Assembly (NCBI RefSeq): GCF_900148505.1
Contig: NZ_FRXO01000002.1
Coordinates: 620,001-684,000 of the forward strand
Length of the DNA stretch: 64,000 bases
DNA from: Pseudoxanthobacter soli DSM 19599
GTDB lineage: Bacteria > Pseudomonadota > Alphaproteobacteria > Rhizobiales > Segnochrobactraceae
Reading direction: 5' to 3'
The translations under genes were made by a program, and so were the position numbers. The notes below the pieces were generated by a model. It was not told where the DNA came from. It did no database searches and was given only the letters and a program-made list of their open reading frames with translations. Positions 9,769 through 19,014 of the stretch are shown here, piece by piece; the stretch's first letter is position 1; the number at the start of each line of letters is the position of its first letter.

Positions 9769-10644
9769 TCAAGCATCTTGAGAGCCGGACTTGAAGCCCC
9801 CGAGCCACTCGCTGTTTGGCCGCGCAAGAAGTCGAGCGTGGCTGTAGGCCCAATCCATATAAAGGACGGTGGCCGCCCTGTACCACCCTCCATGACGCTC
9901 AAGCGTCAGTGCGAGGTCTGGCTCATTCGAGTCTCTCAGGTAGATTGGCAGCAGAAGTTGAATTTTATTTCTGTAGAACTGGGGAACAGCGATTCGATAG
10001 CTTCTCTTTGCTAATCGTATGCTTTGCTTGACTGCCCCTTCAAGTGCATTTCGTGTTGCAACCGGAATCTGCTTATCGTTGGCTGCCTCGGCCTCAGCCT
10101 CTGAGCCGTCCTCAGGTTCTTCTTCGACTGGTCTACCGTCTTTTCCGACCTGTCCACCGAGTTCTTCAGGGAATCTCTTGAGGTTGTCGCGAATTATATG
10201 GTCCAGATTGAGCTGGACCTGCAGCTTCGGATCAAAAATCAGATCTTTTGGTTCGCTCCAGTACTCGACGAGGGCCGGAAACTCCATAAAGTCAGTCAGG
10301 ACTCGGTCGCCCGACCTAGCCCAAGTCTTCAACCACCACTTTTTGTTCTCCTGTCCTGCGGGTCGAGACCTATCGTAGGTTTCGGAGATAGTAAAAACTC
10401 CAAAAATTTCTTCCTGTCCAGGAGTGAGAAGTCCAGTATTGAAACACGCAATATGATCGGCGAGTACGATCTTCTGCTGATCATACGCTCTGATGAAAGT
10501 GTTTGCCACATAACGGTCAAGAATGGGGTAATTGTTTTTAGAAGAAAGATGACGATTATTCCAGCGCTCCGGCTCGGCAAGTTCCGCGAGCGTTGCAAGG
10601 CGGTCATCCCAATCGGCTACTCGAGCAAAATCAAAAATTCTCAT
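9769..10644 (-). CDS. DUF3825-like protein
   Basis: The gene encodes 291 residues, with ATG at 10644 preceded by a strong GGGAGGA ribosome binding site. The N-terminal half resembles the DUF3825 family, whose function is unknown. Typical stretches are RIFDFARVADWDDRL at the start, ACFNTGLLTPGQEEIFGVF near residues 66-84, and EPKDLIFDPKLQVQLNLDHI in the middle. After that comes an acidic linker (EEEPEDGSEAEAEA), then a C-terminal part containing QLLLPIYLRD. No catalytic motif is recognised. The DNA is visibly richer in A and T than the housekeeping genes, which suggests it was acquired. It ends facing the HNH-NACHT gene, so it is not in that operon. Whether it works with the two STAND genes or is a passenger cannot be decided here. 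Confidence 0.65.
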   Translation of the reverse strand: MRIFDFARVADWDDRLATLAELAEPERWNNRHLSSKNNYPILDRYVANTFIRAYDQQKIVLADHIACFNTGLLTPGQEEIFGVFTISETYDRSRPAGQENKKWWLKTWARSGDRVLTDFMEFPALVEYWSEPKDLIFDPKLQVQLNLDHIIRDNLKRFPEELGGQVGKDGRPVEEEPEDGSEAEAEAANDKQIPVATRNALEGAVKQSIRLAKRSYRIAVPQFYRNKIQLLLPIYLRDSNEPDLALTLERHGGWYRAATVLYMDWAYSHARLLARPNSEWLGGFKSGSQDA

Positions 10645-10873
10645 TCGCTATCCTCCCAAAGCCGAGTTTCAATTCTAGATAACCAGAAAACGCAAACGAG
10701 TGAATTTTTTTTAGCGACGCAGAACCCACCAATGGGAACGGCGGCTTCACGGATGGCACTATTGATGCTCAAATGTCCGCAATGGGGTCGCAAACCGACG
10801 ATGAGAAAGCAGCCGCGCGGCATGCTATAAGTCAAACTCAATCCAAAAACGACTTCGCCTTCATATGCCCCCC
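10645..10873. other. AT-rich intergenic region upstream of the DUF3825-like gene
   Basis: This 229-bp gap has an AT-rich first half with a run of eight T (about 10707-10714). On the minus strand it contains TAGAAT, a possible -10 element, about 35 bp upstream of the DUF3825-like start. No gene was seen. The change back to high GC near 10860 marks the right edge of the accessory block. Confidence 0.35.
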
Positions 10874-12040
10874 TCACCCCCTCGCCCCCCGCCTCGGCGC
10901 CGGTTCCTCTCCCACCCCCGGCGCGGCCGTGCCGAGTTCGAGGCTTTCGATGCGGGCGCCGCGGCGGGCGATCTTGTCGGCGGAGATGGCGATCTGGTCG
11001 ACGTCCTGCACGGCCTGGGCGAAATGGCGTTCCAGCGCGGCGGTGCGGTCGGCGAGGCGGCCGACATCCTCGATGAGGCGGCGCACTTCGGCCTGCACGA
11101 TGTGTGCCTGCTCGCGCATCCGCTCGTCGCGCAAGAGCGACTGCACCACCTGGATCGACAGCATCAGCAGCGACGGCGACACCACCACCACCCGGCCCGA
11201 AAGCGCGCGGTCCACCACGTCGCCGAACCGCTCATGCAGGTCGGCGAACAAGGCCTCGGAGGGCACGAACATCAAAGCCGTGTCCTGGGTCTCGCCGGGC
11301 AGCAGGTAACGGGCGCGGATATCGTCGACATGCTTGCCGACGTCGCGGCGGAACTGCGCCTCGGCCAGCTTCACCGCCTCGGCGGTTTCGGCGGCGCGCA
11401 CCCGGTTCCACGCCTCCAGCGGGAACTTGGCGTCGATGGCGAGCGCGGGCTGGCCGTTCGGCAGCCGGATCACGCAGTCGGGCCTCGTGCCGTTCGACAG
11501 CGTCGCCTGGAAGGCATAGGCGCCCTCCGGCAGGGCATCGCGCACGATCGCCTCCATCCGCCCCTGGCCGAACGCGCCGCGGGCCTGCTTGTCGGAAAAG
11601 ATGCGCTCCAGCGCCACCACATGGCCGGTCAGCTCGCCGATGGTGCGGTCGGCGCGGTCGATCACCGCCAGCCGCTCGGCCAGCCGGCGCAGGTTCTCGT
11701 GGGTGGCGCGGGTGCTCTCGGTCATCGACTGGCCGATGCGGTGGCCGAGCCCGTCGAGCCGCTCTGTCAGCGCGCGGGCGAGGTCGGCCTGCCGGCTGCC
11801 GAAGATCTCGGCCATTGTCGCAAGCCGCCCGGCCGTTTCCGACTGGGCGCGGCCGATCTCGGCGAGGCGCCGGTCGAGCGCGCCGGCATCGTCGCCGACG
11901 AAGCCCGCGCGGCGCCCCAGCCGGTAGCCGGCAAAAAAAGCCAGCCCCAGCGCCAGCACCGCCCCGACGAGCACCACGGGGCCCGAAAACACCCGCCCGC
12001 CGATTCCCAGCGCCACCGGCACCGCATCCGCCCACGTCAT
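10874..12040 (-). CDS. rmuC: RmuC-family DNA recombination protein
   Basis: The protein has 388 residues from ATG at 12040, which is preceded by GGGAAGGCGGAC as ribosome binding site; this decides against an in-frame ATG 25 codons upstream. A membrane segment lies near the N-terminus ([18 protein letters not shown]), followed by a coiled-coil stretch. The RmuC nuclease-like core follows, with the family stretch [20 protein letters not shown] and [13 protein letters not shown], a PD-(D/E)xK-like D-x-K arrangement. The family limits DNA inversions and rearrangements in E. coli by an unknown mechanism. It is divergent from def with about 90 bp between the starts, and it is the first core gene to the right of the accessory block. 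Confidence 0.92.
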   Translation of the reverse strand: MTWADAVPVALGIGGRVFSGPVVLVGAVLALGLAFFAGYRLGRRAGFVGDDAGALDRRLAEIGRAQSETAGRLATMAEIFGSRQADLARALTERLDGLGHRIGQSMTESTRATHENLRRLAERLAVIDRADRTIGELTGHVVALERIFSDKQARGAFGQGRMEAIVRDALPEGAYAFQATLSNGTRPDCVIRLPNGQPALAIDAKFPLEAWNRVRAAETAEAVKLAEAQFRRDVGKHVDDIRARYLLPGETQDTALMFVPSEALFADLHERFGDVVDRALSGRVVVVSPSLLMLSIQVVQSLLRDERMREQAHIVQAEVRRLIEDVGRLADRTAALERHFAQAVQDVDQIAISADKIARRGARIESLELGTAAPGVGEEPAPRRGARG

Positions 12041-12132
12041 GTCCGCCTTCCCTTCCCCGCGCGGCCGGCAGGCCCCGCGATTCCGCATACGATTCGTTGA
12101 CCGCAACCGCGCCATTTCCTATGTCTGCGGCC

Positions 12133-12648
12133 ATGGCAAAACGCGACATCATCGTGCTGCCGGACGCACGGCTCCGGCAGCGCAGCGAACCCGTGCAAAC
12201 CGTCGACGACACGGTGAGAACCCTCGTCGACGACATGCTGGAAACCATGTATGCCGCGCCCGGCATCGGGCTCGCGGCGATCCAGATCGCGGTGCCGAAG
12301 CGCGTGCTCGTCATCGACATCGCCAAGGACGGCACGCCGCCGGAACCCCTCGGCGTGATCAACCCGGAGATCGTCTGGAGCTCCGACGAGATCTCGGCCT
12401 ACAACGAGGGCTGCCTCTCGATCCCCGATTATTACGAGGAGGTGGAGCGCCCCGCCCGCGTCCGGGTGCGGTTCCTCGACCGCGAGGGCCGGGACTGCGA
12501 GTTGGAGGCCGACGGCCTGCTCGCCACCTGCCTGCAGCACGAGATCGACCACCTCAACGGCGTGCTGTTCATCGACCACCTGTCGAAGCTGAAGCGCGAC
12601 CGGGTGATCAAGAAGTTCCAGAAGCAGGCGCGGCTCTCCACCCGCTGA
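12133..12648 (+). CDS. def: Peptide deformylase
   Basis: This metalloenzyme removes the formyl group from the N-terminal methionine of new proteins. All three family motifs are present: GIGLAAIQI (motif 1, GxGLAAxQ), EGCLSI (motif 2 with the metal-binding Cys) and QHEIDHLNG (motif 3, HExDH). The chosen start gives [16 protein letters not shown], 171 residues, as usual for the family. An ATG at 12121 in the same frame would add four residues. Neither has a clear ribosome binding site. It is followed after 75 bp by fmt, which adds the formyl group that this enzyme removes. Confidence 0.95.
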   Translation: MAKRDIIVLPDARLRQRSEPVQTVDDTVRTLVDDMLETMYAAPGIGLAAIQIAVPKRVLVIDIAKDGTPPEPLGVINPEIVWSSDEISAYNEGCLSIPDYYEEVERPARVRVRFLDREGRDCELEADGLLATCLQHEIDHLNGVLFIDHLSKLKRDRVIKKFQKQARLSTR

Positions 12649-12723
12649 GGCGGGCGGAGGCACCGGCCGCGCCCCCGCGGCGCGCGAGGCCGCGCCCTTC
12701 TCCAAACCCGAGGTTCGCCGCCC

Positions 12724-13680
12724 ATGCCGGCTTCGACGTCCCTGCGCATCGTCTTCATGGGCACGCCCGATTTCGCGGTGCCGACGCTGGTCGAGATCCT
12801 CGGCCAGGGCCATGAGGTCGTCGCGGTCTATACCCGCGCGCCGAAGCCGGCCGGCCGGGGCATGGCCGAGCGGCGCTCGCCGGTGCACGATCTCGCCGCG
12901 GGGTTCGCGATCCCCGTGTTCACCCCGCGCAGCCTGCGCACCGAAGAGGCCCAGGCCGAATTCGCGGCGCATGAGGCCGACGTGGCGGTCGTGGTCGCCT
13001 ACGGGCTGATCCTGCCGCCCGCCATCCTCGCCTTGCCGGCCGAGGGCTGCCTGAATCTGCACGCCTCGCTGCTGCCGCGCTGGCGCGGCGCCGCGCCGAT
13101 CAACCGCGCCGTCATGGCGGGCGATGCGGAAACCGGCGTGATGGTGATGCGCATGGACGAAGGGCTCGACACCGGCCCCGTCGCGCTGAGCGAGCGGGTG
13201 TCGATCGGCCCGGACGAGACCGCCGGCCAGCTTCACGACCGGCTCGCCCGGCTCGGCGCCGACCTGATGGTGCGCGCGCTCGCCGCGCTCGCCCGCGGCA
13301 GCCTCGGCAGCGAGCCCCAGCCGGCGGAGGGCGTGACCTACGCCGCCAAGATCGACAAGGCGGAAGCGCGGATCGACTGGACGCGGCCGGCCCAGGCGGT
13401 GCACGACCATGTCCGCGGCCTGTCGCCGTTCCCCGGCGCGTTCTGCGAGCTCGTCATCGGCGGCAAGCCGGAGCGGCTGAAGGTGCTGCGCACGGTCGTC
13501 TCCCCCACCGCCCTTTCCGGCACGGCCGCCCCCGGCACCGTGCTCGACGACGGGCTGACGGTGGCGTGCGGCGAAGGCGCGGTCCGCCTTGTCGAGGTGC
13601 AGCGCGCCGGCAAGGCGCCGATGGCCGCGGACGTTTTCCTGCGCGGCACGCCGGTGCCCGCCGGAAGCGCGCTCGCCTGA
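12724..13680 (+). CDS. fmt: Methionyl-tRNA formyltransferase
   Basis: The 318-residue cytosolic enzyme transfers a formyl group from 10-formyltetrahydrofolate to methionyl-tRNA(fMet). The N-terminal hydrolase-like domain begins [15 protein letters not shown], the usual family start. The catalytic region contains [20 protein letters not shown] (HxSLLP, with WRGA). The C-terminal tRNA-binding domain has [15 protein letters not shown]. It lies directly downstream of def, as in most bacteria. Confidence 0.97.
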   Translation: MPASTSLRIVFMGTPDFAVPTLVEILGQGHEVVAVYTRAPKPAGRGMAERRSPVHDLAAGFAIPVFTPRSLRTEEAQAEFAAHEADVAVVVAYGLILPPAILALPAEGCLNLHASLLPRWRGAAPINRAVMAGDAETGVMVMRMDEGLDTGPVALSERVSIGPDETAGQLHDRLARLGADLMVRALAALARGSLGSEPQPAEGVTYAAKIDKAEARIDWTRPAQAVHDHVRGLSPFPGAFCELVIGGKPERLKVLRTVVSPTALSGTAAPGTVLDDGLTVACGEGAVRLVEVQRAGKAPMAADVFLRGTPVPAGSALA

Positions 13681-13798
13681 AGGCGCGCCGCCCGGCCAAC
13701 CACAGGAAGAACGAACGGCGGAAACGGGCCCCATTGCGGGTATCCTTCCCCGGCTCACTAGACCAAAATAAGAACTAAAGCGGAACATAACGAAGACG

Positions 13799-14563
13799 AT
13801 GCCGCGCTACAAGCTCACCATCGAATATGACGGCGGCCCGTTCGTCGGCTGGCAGCGCCAGGGCTTCGGCGCGTCGGTTCAGGGCGAGCTGGAAGCGGCG
13901 ATCACGCGGTTTTCCGGGGAAACCGTCACGGTTTCCGGCGCGGGCCGCACCGATGCCGGCGTCCACGCCGAGGGCCAGGTGGCGCACATCGACCTGTCGC
14001 GGCCGTGGCGCACCGATACCGTGCGCGACGCCATCAACGCGCATCTGCGCCCGCAGCCGATCTCGGTGCTGGCGGCGGAGGCGGTCGACGACGCCTTCGA
14101 CGCGCGGTTCTCGGCGGTGAAGCGGCACTATCGCTACCGCATCCTCAACCGCCGCCCCCCGGCGGCGCTCGATCGCGGCCACATCTGGCGGGTGCCGAAG
14201 CCGCTCGACGCGGCGGCGATGGCGGCCGCCGCCGGGGTGCTGGTCGGCCGGCACGACTTCACCACCTTCCGCGCCGCCGAATGCCAGGCGAAGAGCCCGG
14301 TGCGCACCCTCGAACGCCTCGTGGTGATCGCGGACGGCGAGCGCATCGCCGTCGAGGCGTCGGCGCGCTCGTTCCTGCACAATCAGGTCCGCTCGATGGT
14401 CGGATCGCTCGTGCAGGTGGGCGAGGGAAAATGGACGGCGGACGACCTCGCCGCCGCGCTCGAAGCGCGCGACCGCACCCGCTGCGGCCCGGTGGCGCCG
14501 CCGGACGGGCTCAGCCTGATCCGCGTCGATTACGGCGAGACGGCCCGGCCGCCGGCGCCCTGA
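13799..14563 (+). CDS. truA: tRNA pseudouridine(38-40) synthase
   Basis: The 254-residue enzyme makes pseudouridine at positions 38-40 of the tRNA anticodon arm. The N-terminus [19 protein letters not shown] is typical. The catalytic aspartate lies in [12 protein letters not shown] near residue 50. Further family stretches are [16 protein letters not shown] and [14 protein letters not shown]. It follows def-fmt in the same direction after 118 bp, so it may have its own promoter. It converges on ubiG with four bases between the stop codons. Confidence 0.97.
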   Translation: MPRYKLTIEYDGGPFVGWQRQGFGASVQGELEAAITRFSGETVTVSGAGRTDAGVHAEGQVAHIDLSRPWRTDTVRDAINAHLRPQPISVLAAEAVDDAFDARFSAVKRHYRYRILNRRPPAALDRGHIWRVPKPLDAAAMAAAAGVLVGRHDFTTFRAAECQAKSPVRTLERLVVIADGERIAVEASARSFLHNQVRSMVGSLVQVGEGKWTADDLAAALEARDRTRCGPVAPPDGLSLIRVDYGETARPPAP

Positions 14564-14567
14564 GCGC

Positions 14568-15338
14568 TCACGCGGCCGAAAGCGCCCGCGGCCGCTCGGC
14601 GTGCAGCATGTAATTGACGTCGAGGTCGCGCGGATTGCGGGTCCAGCGCCCGCTGACCGGATCGAACGTCACGCCGGTGCGCTCCACCATCGCAAGCCCG
14701 GCGTCCGTCATCGCGGCTTCCAGTTCCTCCGGGCGGACGAACTTCGAATAGGAATGGGTTCCTCGGGGCAGCCATCCCAGCACATATTCGGCGCCGACGA
14801 TGGCGAGCAGGAACGCCTTGGTGGTTCGGTTCAGCGTCGCCGCGAACATCAGTCCGCCCGGCCGCACCAGCGACGCGCAGCAGGCGACGAAGGCCGGCAC
14901 GTCGGTGACGTGCTCCACCACCTCCATGGCGAGCACGACGTCGAAGCGCGCGCCCGTCTCCGCCAGCGCCTCGGCGGTGACGGCGCGGAAGTCGATGTCG
15001 AGGCCAACCTTCTCGGCGTGGAGCCGCGCCACGGCGATGTTGGTTTCCGACGGGTCGATGCCCGTCACCCGACCGCCGAGGCGGGCGAGCGGCACGCTGA
15101 GCAGGCCGCCGCCGCAACCGATATCGAGGATGGAGAGGCCGCCGAGCGCCTCGGTATCCATCTCGTCGCGGCCGAAATGCCGGCAGATCGCGTTCTTCAC
15201 GTAGGCGATGCGCACCGGGTTGAAGCGGTGCAGCGGCGCGAACTTGCCGCGCACGTCCCACCACTCGTCGGCGATCGCCGAGAAGCGGGCGACCTCCGCG
15301 GGATCGACGCTCGGCGCGCGGGATTCGGCTTCGGTCAC
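14568..15338 (-). CDS. ubiG: Ubiquinone biosynthesis O-methyltransferase
   Basis: The protein has 256 residues from GTG at 15338, chosen because CGAGGAGCC lies just upstream. The enzyme performs both O-methylations in ubiquinone synthesis using SAM. The family stretch FSAIADEWWDVRGKFAPLH is at the N-terminus. The SAM site is LDIGCGGGLLSVPLA, and the acidic strand end is VTGIDPS. The C-terminal region carries NRTTKAFLLAI and HSYSKFVRPEEL. It is divergent from the TerB-like gene. A second quinone gene, a UbiH-type hydroxylase, lies about 8 kb away. Confidence 0.95.
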   Translation of the reverse strand: MTEAESRAPSVDPAEVARFSAIADEWWDVRGKFAPLHRFNPVRIAYVKNAICRHFGRDEMDTEALGGLSILDIGCGGGLLSVPLARLGGRVTGIDPSETNIAVARLHAEKVGLDIDFRAVTAEALAETGARFDVVLAMEVVEHVTDVPAFVACCASLVRPGGLMFAATLNRTTKAFLLAIVGAEYVLGWLPRGTHSYSKFVRPEELEAAMTDAGLAMVERTGVTFDPVSGRWTRNPRDLDVNYMLHAERPRALSAA

Positions 15339-15602
15339 GGCGTTCGGCTCCTCGGGACATCGGATCGTTCGGGCCAGCACCATAGAGGGCTTTGCCGCGG
15401 GAGGAAATCGGCGCGGGCCGACGGAGCACGGTCCGTCCTGCAAGAACGACAGGCGAGAACGCCAGACAAGAACGCCCCCGGGACCGAACCGCCCGGCGCG
15501 CCGCCGATCACGGATTTGGGAGCCGGCTTGCGCGTGCCGCGGGCCCTCTCCACCTTTGCGTTGAATCGAACGCCTGCCCTTCACCCCGGAGAACCGACCC
15601 CG

Positions 15603-16448
15603 ATGATCGATACCAAGAAGCTTCTCGACCAGTTCCTCGGCGCGGGAGGCGCACAGGCGGGGGGATTGCAGGGCGGATTGCAAGGTGGCTTGCAAGGCGG
15701 GCTGTCGGGCCTCGCCAATTCCGACATCGGCAAGGCGATCCAGGGCAGCCTCGGCGGGCTCGGTGACAAGGCCGGGGCGGCCAGCCGCTCTCTCGGCGGC
15801 GGCAGCCTGGGCGGGCTTGCCGGCGGCGCACTGGCCGGCGGCCTCGTCTCCGTGCTGCTCGGCTCCAAGAAGGTTCGCAAGATCGGCGGCAAGGTGCTGA
15901 CCTATGGCGGCCTCGCCGCCGTCGGCGCGATCGCCTACACCGCCTATCGCAACTGGCAGGCGGGCCAGCAATCGCAGCCCCAGGCGTCCCACCCGGCGTC
16001 CGCGCCCGCCGCCGCCCGGCAGGCGACCTCCGTGCCGGTGCTGCCGCCGCCGGAAACGCCGTTCCATCCCGGCTCCACGCCGGGCGGCGAACAGGCCCTC
16101 GCCCACACGCTGGTGCACGCGATGATCGTCGCCGCCAAGGCCGACGGCCACGTCGACGACGCCGAGAAGGCCCGCATCCTCTCGCAGCTCGAGCGGTTCG
16201 ACATCGATGCCGACGAGCGCACCTTCCTCGATGCCGAACTCTCCAAGCCACTCGACATCGACGGCGTGGTCGCCAGCGCCACGACGCCGGAACTCGCCGC
16301 CGAGATCTACGCCGCCTCGCTGCTGGTGCTCGACGGCGACACGGCGGTCGGCGGGGCCTATCTCGCGCTGCTCGCCGCCCGTCTGAAGCTCGATCCCGGC
16401 CTCAAGGCGGCGCTGGAGGACGCGGTCGCCGCGGCGACCGCCGCCTGA
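15603..16448 (+). CDS. DUF533/TerB-like membrane-associated protein
   Basis: The 281-residue protein starts MIDTKKLLDQFLG. The first 75 residues are glycine-rich with a short GGLQ repeat (GGLQGGLQGGLQGGL) and glycine-rich hydrophobic stretches. One predicted membrane segment follows (LTYGGLAAVGAIAYTAY). A Pro/Ala/Gln linker leads to a C-terminal TerB-like helical domain with ALAHTLVHAMIVAAKADGHVDD, the usual start of that domain. Relatives include E. coli YebE. The role is unknown; TerB domains are thought to bind metal or membranes. It converges on the FUSC gene. Confidence 0.8.
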   Translation: MIDTKKLLDQFLGAGGAQAGGLQGGLQGGLQGGLSGLANSDIGKAIQGSLGGLGDKAGAASRSLGGGSLGGLAGGALAGGLVSVLLGSKKVRKIGGKVLTYGGLAAVGAIAYTAYRNWQAGQQSQPQASHPASAPAAARQATSVPVLPPPETPFHPGSTPGGEQALAHTLVHAMIVAAKADGHVDDAEKARILSQLERFDIDADERTFLDAELSKPLDIDGVVASATTPELAAEIYAASLLVLDGDTAVGGAYLALLAARLKLDPGLKAALEDAVAAATAA

Positions 16449-16466
16449 GCGGCGGCAGCCCACGTC

Positions 16467-17600
16467 TCAGGCCCGTTCGGTCTCGACGACGACGTGACGG
16501 CCGGCGCGGATCCGCCCGGCCAGCAGCGGCTTCAGCACGATCGTCACCAGCAGCAGGATGGCGACGCCGAGCATGATGCCGATCACGCGCTCGAGCACCG
16601 GCCCGATGCTGGTCGGCGGGCCGGAGCCGGTGATCAGGCCCATCAGGAAGGCGATGCCGGCCTGGGTGCCGAAATAGGACGTCTTCGGATCGCCCTGGTG
16701 CAGGAACGTGAACAGGAACATGCCCGTGAACAGCGCCAGCGACCACGGGAACAGGTGACCCGGCAGCAGCAGCGCCAGCACGATGCCGGGAACGCCGCCC
16801 AGCACGCAGCCGATCAGGCGCTGCAGCGCCTTGGTCTGCATGGTGCCGAGGCTTCTATCCGTCACGGCGATGGAACTGACGAAGATCTGCATCGCGCTCG
16901 GCAGGTCGAGCAGGATGACGAGGCCGATGATCGCCGGCGCCGTCACGGCGCTGATGATGGCGACATGCTCGATTTCCATCGCCTGCACCGATCCCGGCGG
17001 CGCCTTGACGGCGTTCTGCGGTCCGGGCGGCCGTGCCGGCGGCGCCAGCAGCAGCACGACGAGCGTGGTGCCGAGGATGCCGACCGTGATCTCCATCCCG
17101 CGCGCGACCACGAACGCGGCAAGATCGGCCGGATTGCCCACCGCCCCCAGAACGGACATCGCGAATGTCAGGCAGGCGACCAGCCAGGCATAGGAATGCG
17201 GACTGGTGAAGCGCTTGCGCGTCGCGAACCAGAACACCACCGACATCACCAGCGCGACCGCGAGCGGCCCGAACCCGATCAGCCGGCCGCCGATCTCGAA
17301 GCCGAGGATGCAGCCGATGATGGTGCCGGCGAAGCGCATCGATGCCTTGTCCAGCATCGCCTTGCGGTCCTGCCCGGCCTGCCCGATCATCCAGGCCGAG
17401 ATGCCGGCCCACCACGGGTCCGGCAGATGCAGCACGAAGGACGCCATCACCGCGACCCAGACGCCGAGCGCCAGCACCAGCGCGTGGTAGCCGGGCGTGT
17501 GGCGGAACGGCAGCGGCGGCTGCACGGCCGTGGACGCCGCGGCGCCATCCCCGGCCACTGCCCCAGAAGCCAATTCCCCCGCGGCGGCCATCGCCGTCAC
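16467..17600 (-). CDS. FUSC-family inner-membrane transporter
   Basis: This 377-residue protein has about ten predicted membrane helices in two clusters (residues 38-160 and 215-365), as in FUSC/aromatic-acid efflux proteins such as AaeB. The stretch WAGISAWMIGQ near residue 64 is typical. The start is either GTG at 17600 or ATG at 17591; neither is strongly supported by a ribosome binding site. The upstream HlyD-type adaptor gene ends 49 bp before it, so the two probably form an efflux pair. The substrate is unknown; related pumps move aromatic acids or fusaric acid. Confidence 0.82.
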   Translation of the reverse strand: MTAMAAAGELASGAVAGDGAAASTAVQPPLPFRHTPGYHALVLALGVWVAVMASFVLHLPDPWWAGISAWMIGQAGQDRKAMLDKASMRFAGTIIGCILGFEIGGRLIGFGPLAVALVMSVVFWFATRKRFTSPHSYAWLVACLTFAMSVLGAVGNPADLAAFVVARGMEITVGILGTTLVVLLLAPPARPPGPQNAVKAPPGSVQAMEIEHVAIISAVTAPAIIGLVILLDLPSAMQIFVSSIAVTDRSLGTMQTKALQRLIGCVLGGVPGIVLALLLPGHLFPWSLALFTGMFLFTFLHQGDPKTSYFGTQAGIAFLMGLITGSGPPTSIGPVLERVIGIMLGVAILLLVTIVLKPLLAGRIRAGRHVVVETERA

Positions 17601-17649
17601 GCCCCGCCCGCGGACGGGGCGACATGGCCGGGAAAGCGCCCGCCGCGGC

Positions 17650-18696
17650 TCACGGCGCGTTCCCCTCGGCGGCCGACGCCGGATCGGACGGCGTGTCCCG
17701 GTCGGCCGATTGCGGCCGAACGAACATCAGGATGCTGGCGTCCGCCCCGGTGAACAGGTTCAGGCGCTGCGGCAGGTCGCCGAGATCGACCTCCATCGGG
17801 AAGCGCTGCTGCAACCGCACCCAGTTGGTGTCGAGCGACACATAGGGCATCACGTTCGCGCTTTCCTTGGCCCGTGAAACGCCGCGCGACAGGCTGCGCA
17901 CCGTGCCGGTGTGGATGCGCCACGGGTCCGAGGCGAGCCGGATATAGACCTTCTGCCCCGGCAGGATGCTGTGGACATATTGCTCCTCGACATTGGCCAC
18001 GACCCGCCAGCCGGTGTCGGTGACGATGGCGAGCAGCGGATCGCCGACCTTGAGGAAATCGCCGGCGCGGGCGAGGAACGGCGCGACCACGCCCGCGGCG
18101 GGCGCCACGACCCGCGTCTGCGAAAGGTTGTATTTCGCCAGCGCCAGTTCCGCCTCCGCGACCTTGACCGAGGACTGCCGCACGGTGACCGTCCGCCGCG
18201 CGGCCTCAGCCGTGGCGATCGCCGAGGCCACCGCGGCATTGGCGGTGTCGAGGTCGCGCTCGGCGTTGTTCAGATCCTGTTCGGAAACCGAGCCGCTGCC
18301 GACGATGGCCGCGATGCGCTCCTTGATCAGCTGGGCGTCCGCCTGCTTGGCCTTGGCGCCGACGATGTCCGCGTCCGCCACCGAGACCTGTTCCTCGGCA
18401 TCGGCCACGTTGGCCTTGGCGTATTCGACATTCGCCACCGCCTTGTCGACGGCGATCTGGAACGGCTGCGGATCGATGATGGCGAGCAGGTCGCCCGCCT
18501 TGACCGGCTGGTTGCGCCGGGCCTCGATCGACACGATGCGGCCTTCCACCTGGGGCGCGACGCCGACCACGTTGGAAAGCACGAACCCGTCCCACGTATA
18601 GAGCACGAACGAGGTGACGACGTAGTAGAGCACGAACAGCACGACGGCGCCGGAAATCACCGCCAGACTCAGATGATCGCGGAGGAAGGCCCGCAT
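17650..18696 (-). CDS. HlyD-family membrane fusion protein
   Basis: The protein has 348 residues from ATG at 18696, which has GGAGATA upstream. One N-terminal membrane segment (LAVISGAVVLFVLYYVV) is followed by the biotinyl-lipoyl half-motif GVAPQVEGRIVSIEARRNQPVKAG. A long alpha-hairpin region and the return half-motif (TRVVAPAAGVVAPFLARAGDFLKVGD) follow. This is the periplasmic adaptor type of EmrA/AaeA systems. It is co-oriented with the FUSC gene downstream. No outer-membrane factor gene is next to it. Confidence 0.88.
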   Translation of the reverse strand: MRAFLRDHLSLAVISGAVVLFVLYYVVTSFVLYTWDGFVLSNVVGVAPQVEGRIVSIEARRNQPVKAGDLLAIIDPQPFQIAVDKAVANVEYAKANVADAEEQVSVADADIVGAKAKQADAQLIKERIAAIVGSGSVSEQDLNNAERDLDTANAAVASAIATAEAARRTVTVRQSSVKVAEAELALAKYNLSQTRVVAPAAGVVAPFLARAGDFLKVGDPLLAIVTDTGWRVVANVEEQYVHSILPGQKVYIRLASDPWRIHTGTVRSLSRGVSRAKESANVMPYVSLDTNWVRLQQRFPMEVDLGDLPQRLNLFTGADASILMFVRPQSADRDTPSDPASAAEGNAP

Positions 18697-19014
18697 ACGC
18701 GTCGTATCTCCGTTTCGGGACGGCGCGACCCATGGCCGGATCGGCCGCGGGAGGCTTGCGATGCCGCCGGCGGGCCGAACGGCCCGGGGCATCCGACTGT
18801 TTTGCAGGAAGGCGTGGGCGCGGGCAAGCGACAGAAGGTGGCAGCCGCCGATCCGGACGCATGGCGAAACAATCCGGGCGCGCCCGGCGAAAAAGAAACG
18901 GCCCGCCGATCGCTCGGCGGGCCGTCCGGGAGTGTCTGCCCCGCGAGGCGGGGGGGGGGACCGGCTGCCTCGGTCCGGCCGGCGCCCGAAGGCCCGGCCG
19001 GTGAGACCATCCGG
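18697..19014. other. Intergenic region with amtB terminator and a G10 run
   Basis: This 318-bp region lies between the end of amtB and the start of the HlyD gene. Apart from the terminator at 18890-18924 it holds a run of ten G at 18950-18959, and the HlyD promoter should be in it. No gene was seen. Confidence 0.5.
18890..18924 (-). terminator. Rho-independent terminator of glnK-amtB
   Basis: A perfect ten-base stem (GGCCCGCCGA at 18900-18909 pairing with 18914-18923) has a four-base loop. On the minus strand it is followed by GTTTCTTTTTC. It lies about 90 bases after the amtB stop codon. Confidence 0.8.

Noticed and set aside
1080-10870. Direct repeats as attachment sites around the accessory block
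   Set aside because: C-rich stretches at both edges look alike only by composition; no exact repeat longer than a few bases was found.
18950-18959. Run of ten G as a phase-variation tract
   Set aside because: It lies between genes, not in a coding frame or an evident promoter spacer, and could be a sequencing artefact.
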